A stretch of 64,000 bases of DNA, from NCBI GenBank assembly GCA_037176885.1, contig JAWWNJ010000073.1, forward strand, positions 62,001 through 126,000, given 5' to 3'. Numbering within the stretch: the first letter of the stretch is position 1; every line of letters begins with the position of its first letter. This DNA comes from Favolaschia claudopus. Its lineage: Eukaryota; Basidiomycota; Agaricomycetes; Agaricales; Mycenaceae. The position numbers were made by a program, and so were the translations under genes. Under the pieces are notes generated by a model that had not been told where the DNA came from, searched no databases, and worked only from the letters and a program-made list of their open reading frames with translations. Below, in pieces: positions 1 to 9,914 of this stretch.

Positions 1-537
1 TTCCGCTCCATGGAGGACCTAGAAATCCGTGTTCGATCCTATCTCAAGAGTGCCCTGTTTTCAATTGAAGGCGTTTCGAGTGCAGCCTTGAAGTATCTCG
101 AGAGCACCATTGACGAATTGTGGGATCGCATTCAGAACAGTGCCAGTTGGCAGCCTCAGTCGCCTCTGCTCCCCACTCACAGCGAATGTCTGTTGCTGTG
201 GCACCACCACAATCCGCACCTCAATAGCCTTGCGTCGGCGGCTCCCTATTCATACATCGGAGTCTCCAAACCCCCATGCTTCCAGTGTGTTATTTTCTTC
301 CATGCATATCGGATGTGCAAGCTGGAGCCGCGTGTCGAAATACGTCGATGCGATGACGACTTGTATGAGACAGAGCCTGGCGTCTGTGCCTTGCCCAGCC
401 AAGTAGATCATGCCCTGGAGACTGAGATTGGCGCTCAGCTGGAGAAAATCGTTGGACAGCTTGTGAACAAGAAAATGTATAGAGTATACAAAGACGCCCT
501 GTATGCTATTGTGCTGCCGGACTTGTCGCTGCTGTAG
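1..537 (+). CDS. OTT_1508-like deaminase family protein, C-terminal part (copy 1, cut by window edge)
   Basis: The reading frame is already open at the window edge, so this is the 3' end of a gene that starts to the left. It aligns along its length with the C-terminal domain of the three complete paralogues at 3632-5190, 5709-7316 and 8052-9458. The zinc-deaminase signature is visible: HSE near 178-186 (zinc-binding His plus the Glu that shuttles protons), then PPCFQC near 272-288, which supplies the two zinc-binding Cys. In the cytidine-deaminase fold these residues hold a catalytic water that attacks the base. The substrate is unknown. The middle residue of the HxE motif is Ser here and Cys in the other copies. 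The tail after the last helix does not match the others, so a 3' intron may be missed and the stop at 535-537 may not be the true end. The family name is inferred from motif pattern only. Confidence 0.6.
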   Translation, partial: FRSMEDLEIRVRSYLKSALFSIEGVSSAALKYLESTIDELWDRIQNSASWQPQSPLLPTHSECLLLWHHHNPHLNSLASAAPYSYIGVSKPPCFQCVIFFHAYRMCKLEPRVEIRRCDDDLYETEPGVCALPSQVDHALETEIGAQLEKIVGQLVNKKMYRVYKDALYAIVLPDLSLL

Positions 538-1524
538 AGGTAGATGTGGATGATCATGGCGAAGCCTGCGACAAGATTCAGCATTTAAATGCGTATTGGG
601 GACAAACTGGCGATCTGTGATACCTGAGACTTCCGTAACCAAGAGTAGAAAAACACACTCTACCCGCGTGTGTCCAGGGAAGTATAATCGTAAGTAGTGG
701 TAGGTACTGCCGCACTCTGTCAGAGGCAAGAAGAAGAGAGAGCCTGTTTGCTGGTACGAGTTTGAGTCGTTCGTCGAACAAGATTGGGGTTAGGGTTACA
801 ACATATTCGTCCTCTCCTTGTCCTTTCCCGTTTACTGGCACAATCTAGCTCCTGCACCCCTCAACGGCCTCAACTCTCAGTGTGGCACAGAATTATGTTT
901 ACACCGTCAATGAAGAACAATCTGCGATAGTGCCAATCCTTTAAAATGCACTTGGAAATGAGAACAATTTTTTTTTCCCCTGGACCGACGTCTGGCTAGC
1001 TGTACAAGCGCGAAGGTTGCCTATATCTCAAAAAGTCTTCGGATTCTCCGTTCTCCTGGGACAGATCCCTCGCAAGTCTTCTCAGCTCAAGCAAGCACTC
1101 GGTATCACTGAAGTATTGACCCGAGTCATCGCGTCAGTCATAGTGGTAGTGGTCAAAGCGGAAACATATATTCTCTCCGCTTTACGCTTGTCTACATACA
1201 AGGCTGGCGAGTACAACCCCGAAATGCTTGTTTTCTGCGTGGGGGAAGACGTCTGCGTGCGCGAGAACATGTCCTGGACCTGGTCATTCATCCGAGCAGT
1301 TCTGGCTCATTCGGTGGCGACGCCAACTACTGCGACTCGAATCGCTTTCAGGAGCTATGCAATATTGTTGTCTAAAGCGTGAGGAGGGACCTCGTAATGC
1401 CAAAGCATAGACCCGAGCACAAGCACTTGTTGCAACGGTCCAAGCGGAAACAACAAAGCGGTGCTTGGTCCTTCGAGTCTTGGGTACTTAACTGTCGCTC
1501 GCAATTCAGCCTCTGTAAACAATC
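538..1524. other. intergenic, no gene recognised
   Basis: About 1 kb between deaminase copy 1 and the F-box gene. Short open frames exist on both strands, but none has a recognisable domain, signal peptide or credible splice structure. A pyrimidine/adenine-rich run sits near 968-980. The last 150 bp before 1525 presumably hold the F-box promoter. Confidence 0.5.
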
Positions 1525-3128
1525 ATGTTCTCAGCCCCGATGCAACTCTCCACCTCCTTTGATCTCCCCAACGAGCTGTGGTGCGAAGTCTTCAAAAACC
1601 TTCCTAGAAATGCGCTCGGCAAAGTGCACTCCGTCTCGTCTCTCTTTCACGACATCTCCCATCCAATCTTCTTTCGAGACTTTATCCTGGACCACGACAG
1701 ACACCACCTTTCATCGAATGAGTTCATCGACCGGCTACACCTCTATTCCTCGTCATCGATTGCGCCGCATGTCCGCAAACTCACCGTCTCCTTCCAATTC
1801 GGACGCGGCTTCCACCCTAGCGGTCGATGGGCCACCGGGCCAATCTCGCCGTGCCCCGTCTCGCAGCTCCTCCGCTCCATTCAGAGTTTCCAGAATGTCT
1901 GCATCCTGGACTGCGAATTCCGTTTTGACGCGGAAGTCCACTTCGCCGAGCTCGGACTGCAGTCGCTTCCTAATCTCAAGGAGCTCCGCATCCACGGCGG
2001 AAAGCTCTTTTGCCCTCGAGTCCCGACATCTCCAAAGATCAGCGTAACCCACTTCTCGTTCGCTTCTATCCCTATGATTTTCCTGGAAGAATGGCGCCGC
2101 CAGCCAGAAACACGCCGCTCCTTCCTCTCCGCCTTGGACCCAGAGAGACTCACCTCTCTGACGCTGTCCCCGAGCTACGACTGCTCCCCCGCCGCATGGT
2201 TAGCCAACGACACCGATCTCTTCTCCACCTTCCGCAATCTTCGCTCAGTCACCATCGGGTGCGACGGCCCCTTCCTCCGCCAAGTGCACGCCTTCCTCGT
2301 GCAGCTCCCCGCGCTCCAGCACCTCACGCTCACCGGCCACTTCCGCCACTGCACCGAATTCATACCGAGTCCAGGTAGCTCGTTGCCCTGCACGCTTCAG
2401 TCGTTCACCGGACCACGCGAATACATCCCGCTCTTCCTTGCTGACACAGCCTGCACGCACCTAGCGATCAACGCATGCTGCGGCCCGGACGAGCTGTGCG
2501 CTGCGCTGCGGGATACGCCGTCGTGTGTGAGCGCGGTGACGGAGCTCGAGGTGCAGTTCTCCTTGGCTGGGGTGTGCGCTTGGACGTCGCCGGATAAGCT
2601 TTTCGCGTCGTTTCCGAAGCTGAAGAGGGTTAGGATCCATATTTCGGACGCCCCGCTGGACGACGAGGATTCGGATGTCTTCGATGCTGCAGAGACGTTC
2701 GACCCTGCGGTTCTGCCGGTAAGTTTTCTTTCCCTTGCCCTACGACTAGAATCTCGCTGACTTCTTCTTTGCAGAACCTCCCCGACATTCTCGTTGCTGC
2801 GCTTCGAGCCTGCGCGACGCTGTCCAGCATAGTCATCGACTGGGACTTGCACTACCTCACCGCGCGTCTGATGCCTGAGTTCAGGGACCTCCACGAGATG
2901 CTGCTGAGTGGGTTGGCGCCGCGGGAGGACTTGGAGGTGGTGTTTGAAGGGGAGCTGAGGATGAATCCGGAATGCGAGAGTGACGACGAGGGGGTGTATA
3001 TGGATGAATGCGATGCCGATTCGGAGGAGGAATCGGAAAGGGCTATGGTGGAGGAGGAGTTACTCAGCTCATTGAAGGCACGCTTCGCAGGGAGCCGATT
3101 TCTGAGTCAGACGGTTGTACATACTTGA
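1525..3128 (+). CDS. F-box protein with degenerate LRR-like C-terminal region
   Basis: Two exons (1525-2718 and 2775-3128) joined by a 56-bp phase-0 GT...AG intron give about 515 residues. An F-box lies at residues 13-50 (DLPNELWCEVFKNLPR, then VSSLFHDISHP), the helical module that binds Skp1 in SCF ubiquitin ligases. The rest has spaced leucine-rich strands (LPNLKELRIHGG, LPALQHLTLTGH) like the diverged LRR substrate-binding arm of fungal F-box proteins. The C-terminus is very acidic (about residues 470-505). Likely role: substrate receptor for ubiquitination; the target cannot be read. F-box genes of this kind are highly expanded in mushroom-forming fungi, and two more lie in this window (45680-46923, 51223-52429). 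Confidence 0.82.
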
Positions 3129-3631
3129 CACTTTACTCTCCTACATTGTATTATACTGACTCTGATTATCGCACTCTTTGTTTACTCACGATATATCTCT
3201 ATTTCCTTTCCTTCACCGTTATCTACATGCACTTCACCATTTACACTGGACCTTCCAACCAACAAATGTAACTCGCGTGCCAACTTAGAGGCACGGATGA
3301 TTTGCCTCGCATTGTTGTAGCCTTCAATGCTACTCACTGGAGCGCATCAAACTTGGGTCAGAACTCATTGAGTTCGAAAACAGCGTTCTTCAGATGAATT
3401 TTGAGTAATTTGCTCCCACCACACCGATGACCGGTGGACTTCCAGTTGTACCGGGGCGACCGTCAAATCGCAGACATCTTGAGAGCGGCGGTCCAGGGCT
3501 CAATTCCTGGCAGCCTCTCACAAGATCTGATTCACAACGAAGGGTAAAAATACAGATTTATCGCCCATTTGCTCGTCTTATAATATTACATTACACTCTA
3601 TACAACTGTGCGTGCGTTATACGTTACACCC
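3129..3631. other. intergenic between convergent genes
   Basis: About 500 bp between the 3' ends of the F-box gene and the minus-strand deaminase copy 2. Only short unsupported frames are visible. A stretch near 3485-3525 resembles a T-arm, but no tRNA can be folded around it. Confidence 0.5.
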
Positions 3632-5190
3632 TTAAATTTGAATCCCAGCAGCCCGCATCCTGGCCCAGAACTCATCTGCATGCCACCGTCAGCAACACCA
3701 AGGCAAGGTAACATTGGGAAGGAACATACCGTCGATTTTGTATGCTGGCCCACGTGGGATTCGCGACTGCTCTTCTAGCAAATTTATTCGCTTATTCACC
3801 AGGAACCCGACGACCTTGGATGCCTGAGCACCCATCTCCTTCCAGATCACTTCATCTACCTCGTCCGGGCCACGGGTACTCATTGGGAGGGTACATGTAC
3901 GGAGCAGACCGGGGGAGCCTGTACGCATCTGGAACATCGGTCCTGAGGGAGTGGTTGCTCTGTACGCCTGGAAATACAAGCCACATTGGAAGCATGAAGG
4001 CTTTGAGGCCCCGAAATAGGGGTATGGCGTCGGAGCGGGGCGGTCGTAGCTGCCGAGATTGAGGTGGTGATGGAGTAAGGCGCATTCACAATGGACAGAT
4101 TGAAGCAGGGCGGATTGGTCGACCTTTTGGATGCGTTGCCAGATGTCGTCAATGGCGCGGTCAGCAAACGGGCTGCCCACGGCAGCTGGTGAGTACGAAT
4201 GGAGGGCGTGCCGAAGGAAAGATCGGATACGGGGCTCGAAGTTGAGCATGGAAGGGAAGGCAGGAATCGAGGGAGTGGTCGGATTTGGGAGGATGTTGAC
4301 AGTGAGAGGGAGTGAGAGGGCCGCACGGATGTAAGATTTTCGGGCGCCTTCGCGGATGAGGATATATTGATTGTATGGCTTCCGGAGTTTCTCCAGGTAG
4401 CGCCTCAGCGAGGGCCATCTAACCCCGGCAGCTGCTTGGCGTGAGCAACCCTGGATAGATCCTCAGAACGGACCACATACGTTTCACTAACAGTCGCTCA
4501 TACTCATGCAGCCATAAGACGCCGTCCAACTTGGACTTTGCAGCTTCACAGCTTTCAATATGATAGGGAAACACTTTTGCAAGCCTCTCGAGGTCGGGAT
4601 CCTCGACGCTTATTCGTCGCATTAGGTCGATGTGCATGCATTTAGCGGCCAAAATGAATTGTTTCTGAGGACCAGAAAGATCGCCTTTCAAAGCCTGGGG
4701 AATAATGAGGATGCGAGACAAAGGTAAATGAAATGTAACGTACCTCTGTAACGAGCGCATCCATGAACCAGCCCTTTTCCTTGACCCACCGCCTGAGCTT
4801 GCTGAGCGACACCCCGAGGATAATCTTGAGCAGCTCATGATTCTTCTTTGAAATCTGTTCCAGAGTAACATGATGTGCCTCTTTCATCCATTTCCAGACG
4901 GAGTGGATAAGTTCCACAACATTCTCGGGAGATTCAGGCCGAGAGTCGAAAGCCACAGTCACGGTACAGCCAGATTGCAGGAGCGAGATAGACACGGCGC
5001 AGACCTGTTTGCTGAAAACGCCAGAGGAACATTTGAGAAGTGAGGCAAGGCTATCGAGCCATGGTTTGTGAAAGATCTTCGCCTCGTCGTCTTCACTGGG
5101 TTTTAAGTATCCAGGTAGTGTATCCAGAAGTACGGCGTCCGGGGCTATGGACCGGACAATAGATATCGTCTCTAATAATGATAGCGACAT
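3632..5190 (-). CDS. OTT_1508-like deaminase family protein (copy 2)
   Basis: Four exons: 5190-4744, 4694-4481, 4431-3730 and 3675-3632, about 468 residues. Introns of 49, 49 and 54 bp all have GT...AG ends and match paralogue positions. The start is MSLSLLE, equivalent to MSLSVLE in copies 3 and 4. Domain order: N-terminal alpha/beta region (1-149), a helical middle (150-280), and a C-terminal deaminase-like domain with HCE at about 334-336 and CFQC at about 367-370. The residue before the first Cys is Ser rather than the usual Pro. No signal peptide or membrane segment is seen, so a cytosolic or nuclear protein is expected. The fourth exon is inferred from a donor at 3729 and acceptor at 3676 and matches the extension in copy 3. 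It is head-to-head with copy 3 across a 518-bp intergenic stretch. Substrate (free nucleotide, RNA or DNA base) unknown. Confidence 0.72.
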
Positions 5191-5708
5191 GCCACCGTGA
5201 CTGGCGGCCAGTGAGGGTGGAAGCTGAATAAGATTCTTGGACTAAAGCGATCGGCGGAACTTATACGAGAATATACAAATTGTGAGGGCCGTTTGATAGT
5301 CGTGATTTCAGTGGCACTAAGCTCCGACTCGGAAGAGGAGGCGGCACGATTGCCTAGCAGTTTGGGCTCAGAAACTAGAGTGAGGAGTCAGGTAGACTAA
5401 AGTAAGAGTGTCAGTCGTGAGTCACGGCATGCCACGACGGTCACGGATAGGTCACGATCGTCGCGTCAAGCACGTGTTAAGCCCGACGAGCGGTGGCAGT
5501 GCATCGCTAAAATTTGACTCGAGGTACTCGAGGCGAGTGGCACACCACTGGCACACCATTGTTCGAAATTGTACTAAAGATGTGGGGAAAACGTGTCTAC
5601 AAGCGACGCGCCCACATTCCTACCACCGCCAGTTTTCCGAGTCAACCTCTCTAGTGGTGCACTCTTCAGGGTCAACGCCTTTCCGCTCAAATTCTCAGTC
5701 AATTCGTG
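5191..5708. promoter_or_regulatory. shared divergent promoter region of deaminase copies 2 and 3
   Basis: The 518 bp between two divergently transcribed paralogues must hold both promoters. Short repeated elements are visible: several GTCACG/CACGAC words between about 5413 and 5465, a CACGTG E-box-like palindrome near 5470, and two copies of TGGCACACCA near 5538-5558. No clear TATA box was seen. That these words bind regulators is inference. Confidence 0.35.
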
Positions 5709-7316
5709 ATGTCTCTCTCGGTCCTGGAAGCGATCGCCCTCCTTGAGCCTCTGGATACCGGCCTGGTACGGTTTGGTCTATTATACGGCCCCTCACATGC
5801 CTACAGGAACGCGACAGACAGTGAGGCAAAGGCCTTGCACAAATGGCTCGATACTTTCGCCTCACTGCTCAAATCTTTGCCGGGTTCACCCCGGAAACAG
5901 GCTTGCGCTGTTTCCATATCTCTGCTTCAGTCCAGTTGCACCCTGACTGTGGCTTTCAACGCCGAAAATAAGTGTCCTGAAACTGTATCCGATCTCGTCC
6001 ATTCCTTCTGGGATTGGATGAGTGAAACCTCTTCGATGCAGGATGCAGAAATGGCAGGAAAGAATCGAGAGCTGCTCATTATCATCGTCAAGGCATCCCT
6101 GGAGAGACTCAGGCGACGACTCACGGAAAAAGCGTGGTTTGTCGATCCCCTCCTCGCGGTACGTCGCTGTCTAGTTCACTAACCCAGCGCACTGAATGGT
6201 TTGTAGGCCACTGCCTCGAGCAGTGCCCCTCCGGCACGAAAGAGGTTTCTTCTAGTGGTTGAGCAGTCCAACGCGGACCTCCTTCGCTTACTCGGTCCTG
6301 ATGTCGAGTCGCCCGATTCCGATATCGTTTTACGTGCTTTACTTTATTGGAGGAAGGAATACGAAGATGCAAAAACCGAACTAGAGCAGAATGTTTACTG
6401 GTTAGCTCCGTATGAAAGGCTGCTCAGGAAGCGTACGTAGCGCTCTTCACATATCCAAACGAGCCTCACGCAGACATAGCTGGATTCAAACCACCTTCGT
6501 TGGTGCATCACATGGAAAAGCTTTTCCAGCCTTATATGCAATTCCTGCTCATTCGCAAAGCCGCTCGCAAAACTTTACGCGCTGCTCATTCTATCCCTCT
6601 CACCGTCAATGTACTTCCTTCGCCGGAGATCTCTTTGGATGACCGCTTCCAACTTACGAACAAGGGCGAAGCACGTATTCGAGCCTATCTCGCAACCTCC
6701 CTGCATGCAGATCTAACGGGTGCTGCCAGCAGTCCACACGCCCCCGATGCTGTTAACCAAGTTTGGGAACGCGTTCAACATCTCCCTCCGCCTCTTCCTC
6801 TCCACCCCGCCCATTGCGAATCCGTTTTGCTGCGTCATCACCTTGACAATCATATTCACAACACCGCGGCACCTCCTTATCCATACTTTGGCATCTCCAA
6901 GCCCTTGTGCTTCCAGTGCGCATTGTACTTCGAAGCGTATCAGACTTGTCAACTCGGCCCTCCCCTCAAACACCGGGGCTTCCCCAAGGTTAAGGGAGAG
7001 ACAAAGATTGAGTTAGAGGCATGCGCTGTCCCCATATGCTGCCATGGGTACGACGTGGCAGACAAGGCCATTGAGGAGGAGACGGGTGCAAGACTGGAGA
7101 AGATTCTTGGAAAGCTCTTGGCAGATACTATTGAACGCTTGCGCAAGGCTGCGGAACCGGACCTTGTGTTTGAGCTGCCTGGCTACGATCCGGACCGAGA
7201 ACATGGTGTGTATCTGTTTTTTTCGGTGGTGCTTTGGCGCTGAGTAACTGGTCTTTTCGTTTGCAGCGATAACCCGTCTAATCGGGGCGCGTAGCAATGG
7301 ATCTTCGTACGAGTAG
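5709..7316 (+). CDS. OTT_1508-like deaminase family protein (copy 3)
   Basis: Four exons: 5709-6158, 6207-6432, 6474-7205 and 7267-7316, about 485 residues. Introns of 48, 41 and 61 bp have GT...AG ends and lie where copy 2 has them (phase 0 after about 150 codons, then phase 1, then phase 1). The ATG at 5709 gives MSLSVLEA, shared with copy 4; the ATG is preferred over the GTG just before it. The C-terminal deaminase-like domain has HCE at about 339-341 and CFQC at about 371-374, with Leu in place of the usual Pro before the first Cys. The middle region (about 151-225) is more diverged from copies 2 and 4 than those are from each other. Probably soluble. Function inferred only from the zinc motif and relatives. 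Confidence 0.72.
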
Positions 7317-8051
7317 CCCGAGCGCCGATGTGGATCTGAAGCGACACCGGGGCTGCGCAGCGAACGACAACATGCGCCAGTCGCGCTCTCCGCCTCATCA
7401 CCCTCGTGGCCGCGAATCCAGACAGGACGGCGCATGCAAGCTCGTCTCTCGAATAAAACGACGGCAACAAACCAAGAAATGTAGTGCCACAATGTGACTG
7501 CATGTATAAAGTGGGGGTGGTGCGTTCGTGGGGGTGTATGGTGTTTTGGGGTTGCTTATAGTTGGATGCAGATGAAGCCCACGGACATTGATTATTATTA
7601 TGCGACACCCTTGCGACCACGGACAAAACTAATGGACTTTTACTACTATCTACCTATTCTACGGACTACTATGTACGATACTGACAGACTACAGTAACGT
7701 ATTTACTGGTGTGATAAACGGGTCGTTGGAAAGCATGCTTCGGAATGAGCCTGAATCGGCGTGAGTAAAACTCTCTTCCTTCCTTACTTGTTCCTTACTT
7801 GATCCTTCGCCGCTCGGGGTCGTCTCTCTTGGAACAACCACCAGCCCGGTCACCAGTGCTCAGCATTGCCCGCTAGACACCGGGATATGCCTCCGCAGCC
7901 GGACGAGACGAACGGTTAGACGTAGAAATCGAATCGCATAAAAAATTCAAGCACCGTGGCCTACTAGGCTCCCAGACTCCTACTTGTGAAGTAGCGTTCG
8001 AGAATCAGCGGACGATCGACCGCTGGCGGATGCGCTTTTTTGACTTTCACC
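7317..8051. other. intergenic between deaminase copies 3 and 4
   Basis: About 735 bp with no supported gene. Small frames on both strands lack domains or credible starts. Two copies of CTTCCTTACTTG/TTCCTTACTTGA lie near 7780-7803. The segment upstream of 8052 presumably holds the promoter of copy 4. Confidence 0.45.
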
Positions 8052-9458
8052 ATGTCGCTCTCGGTGCTCGAGGCGATGTCTATTCTCCAGCCCATAGCGC
8101 CAGACGCTGTCCTACTCCCTTCTTTACCTGGCTATTCACAAGCTAAAGGCGACGAGGAGACGAAGTTTCTGCACAAGATGCTCGACACCGTTGCCTCGCT
8201 GGTCAAATCCTCGTCAGGTACACCTAGAAAGCAAGCGTGCGCTGTGTCTCTGTCTCTCGGCCAGTCCAGCTGCATGATGACAATCGCTTTCGATTTTTCA
8301 AATGAGCGTACGGAAGATGTGCGTCAGCTCATGCAATCAATTTGGAGATGGATGAAAGAGGCGTCGGTCTTGCCAGAAGAAAGCGCTGAGAAGAATCAAG
8401 AGCTGTTTGAGATCGTCTTCGAAACTTCGCTGAACAAGTTCAGGCGGCGGCTGAAGGAAAAGGGTTGGTGTGTGGACACTCTCATTACCAAGGTACGCCG
8501 TGTTTTTGTTCTCAATTCATTTCTGAACTCGTCTCAGGCAATGGAAGGCGATCTATCTAAGCCTCGGAAAGACTTCCTTCTAGCAGCTGAATCTATGTAC
8601 AACGACCTCCTGCGACAATTGGACGTCGACAATCCCGACTTCACCAAGCTCGCCAATTCATTGAGCATTCACGTCAAGAATTACGCCTCAGCAAAGTCAA
8701 AAATGGGCGGTTTTCACTGGCTTCGTCAGTACGAGCGTCAAATCGACAAACGTTTGTCGTCTATTTCTGATGTTCGGATCGACCTCATCGTCGAATTTGC
8801 AGCTGGGGTCAAATGGCCAGGGTTTGTGCGTTATATGGACAAACTGCTAAAACCCTACAACCAATACACTCTTTTCTATGAAGCCACTCGCAAGCCATTC
8901 ATCCGCACCGCTTGTTCTTTTCCTCTCACAGTGACCGTTCTCCCCCCTCCCGACCCTCCTTCGTGCCCTGTCTTCGAATCCACGGTCGACCTTGAAACTC
9001 GCGTCCGCTTATATCTCAAAAGCGCAATCCACTCATACTCCCCTGCCGCTGCGCACAGCTCGTCCGCCGACCAGGTTATCGACGAATACTGGCAACGTAT
9101 TCAACAAGTCGACCAATGCCCTCCTCCGCTTGGCGTCCATTGCGAATGCACCTTATTGCGACACCACCTCAATCCTCACCCGCCGACACCGTATCCATAC
9201 ATCGGCGTCTCAAGACCTCCGTGCTTTCAGTGCGCGCTGTACTTCCAAGCGTACAGGGCGTGTGCCGGCGGCGATGGGCTGCCGTTCTGGACCCGTATTG
9301 GGCCTCACGGGGAGCGGCGCGCAAGCGCGCTTCCTAGTGGCGATTGTCACGGCCCCTATGATGCGGCGGGTGAGTGGGTGCTGGAGGAGATGGGCATTCA
9401 GCTTGGAAAGGTCATCGGGCATGTCCTTACCAGAAGGATTGAAATGCTACTCGAGTAG
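8052..9458 (+). CDS. OTT_1508-like deaminase family protein (copy 4)
   Basis: Three exons (8052-8492, 8538-8751, 8803-9458), about 436 residues. The two introns (45 and 51 bp) are both multiples of three and stop-free, so the whole gene also reads as one uninterrupted frame. They are called introns because GT...AG ends and positions match the introns of copies 2 and 3, and removing them restores the alignment. The deaminase signature is HCE at about 331-333 and PPCFQC ending at about 362, the most canonical of the set. There is no counterpart of the short fourth exon of copies 2 and 3. The N-terminal MSLSVLEA matches copy 3. No signal peptide. Catalysis is plausible because all zinc ligands and the Glu are present; the substrate is unknown. 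Confidence 0.75.
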   Translation: MSLSVLEAMSILQPIAPDAVLLPSLPGYSQAKGDEETKFLHKMLDTVASLVKSSSGTPRKQACAVSLSLGQSSCMMTIAFDFSNERTEDVRQLMQSIWRWMKEASVLPEESAEKNQELFEIVFETSLNKFRRRLKEKGWCVDTLITKVRRVFVLNSFLNSSQAMEGDLSKPRKDFLLAAESMYNDLLRQLDVDNPDFTKLANSLSIHVKNYASAKSKMGGFHWLRQYERQIDKRLSSISDVRIDLIVEFAAGVKWPGFVRYMDKLLKPYNQYTLFYEATRKPFIRTACSFPLTVTVLPPPDPPSCPVFESTVDLETRVRLYLKSAIHSYSPAAAHSSSADQVIDEYWQRIQQVDQCPPPLGVHCECTLLRHHLNPHPPTPYPYIGVSRPPCFQCALYFQAYRACAGGDGLPFWTRIGPHGERRASALPSGDCHGPYDAAGEWVLEEMGIQLGKVIGHVLTRRIEMLLE

Positions 9459-9914
9459 TCGTCGGCTCCGAAACCTTCGCTAATGCTTCTTCCGCTACAA
9501 TGCAAGCCTTTGTCAGCCACCAACACCAGCACGGGGTAACGAACGTCGAAGGGGCGAACGTACGGTCAATCTTAGACGATACGCTGACATTGCAGGCCAT
9601 ACACGAACTGGAGTGCCCGATGGACACGGCGACTCTCTGGTGCTATGGCGTGTAGCGTGAGTTGTATGGTGGATAGGACGCACTACGCTCGAACGAGAGA
9701 ATAATCTATTCGTCCAACTGTGAGAAACTACCATACAGAGTAGATATGTATTCGAAAGCAAAGTCCGGAGCATTGTAACGACAGGAATTATACATCGTAG
9801 TAAATACATACGTTACAGTCTGTTAGAGTCCGGAGTCAGTAGCAAAAGTCCTTGATTCCATTCGTGGTGGCAAGAGTGTCACATAATCATTGTCCGTCTA
9901 AATGCCTCTCAACC
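9459..9914. other. intergenic, no gene recognised
   Basis: About 455 bp between the end of deaminase copy 4 and the 3' end of the minus-strand CE4 pseudogene. No coding pattern, RNA gene or obvious repeat seen. Confidence 0.5.

Noticed and set aside
2397..2894. Minus-strand frame opposite the F-box gene
   Set aside because: Lies antisense to a well-supported exon and crosses its intron, with no domain of its own.
3470..3530. T-arm-like stretch suggesting a tRNA
   Set aside because: The stem-loop around CCAGGGCTCAATTCCTGG has a loop of the wrong size and there is no matching acceptor stem or anticodon arm within 90 bp on either side.
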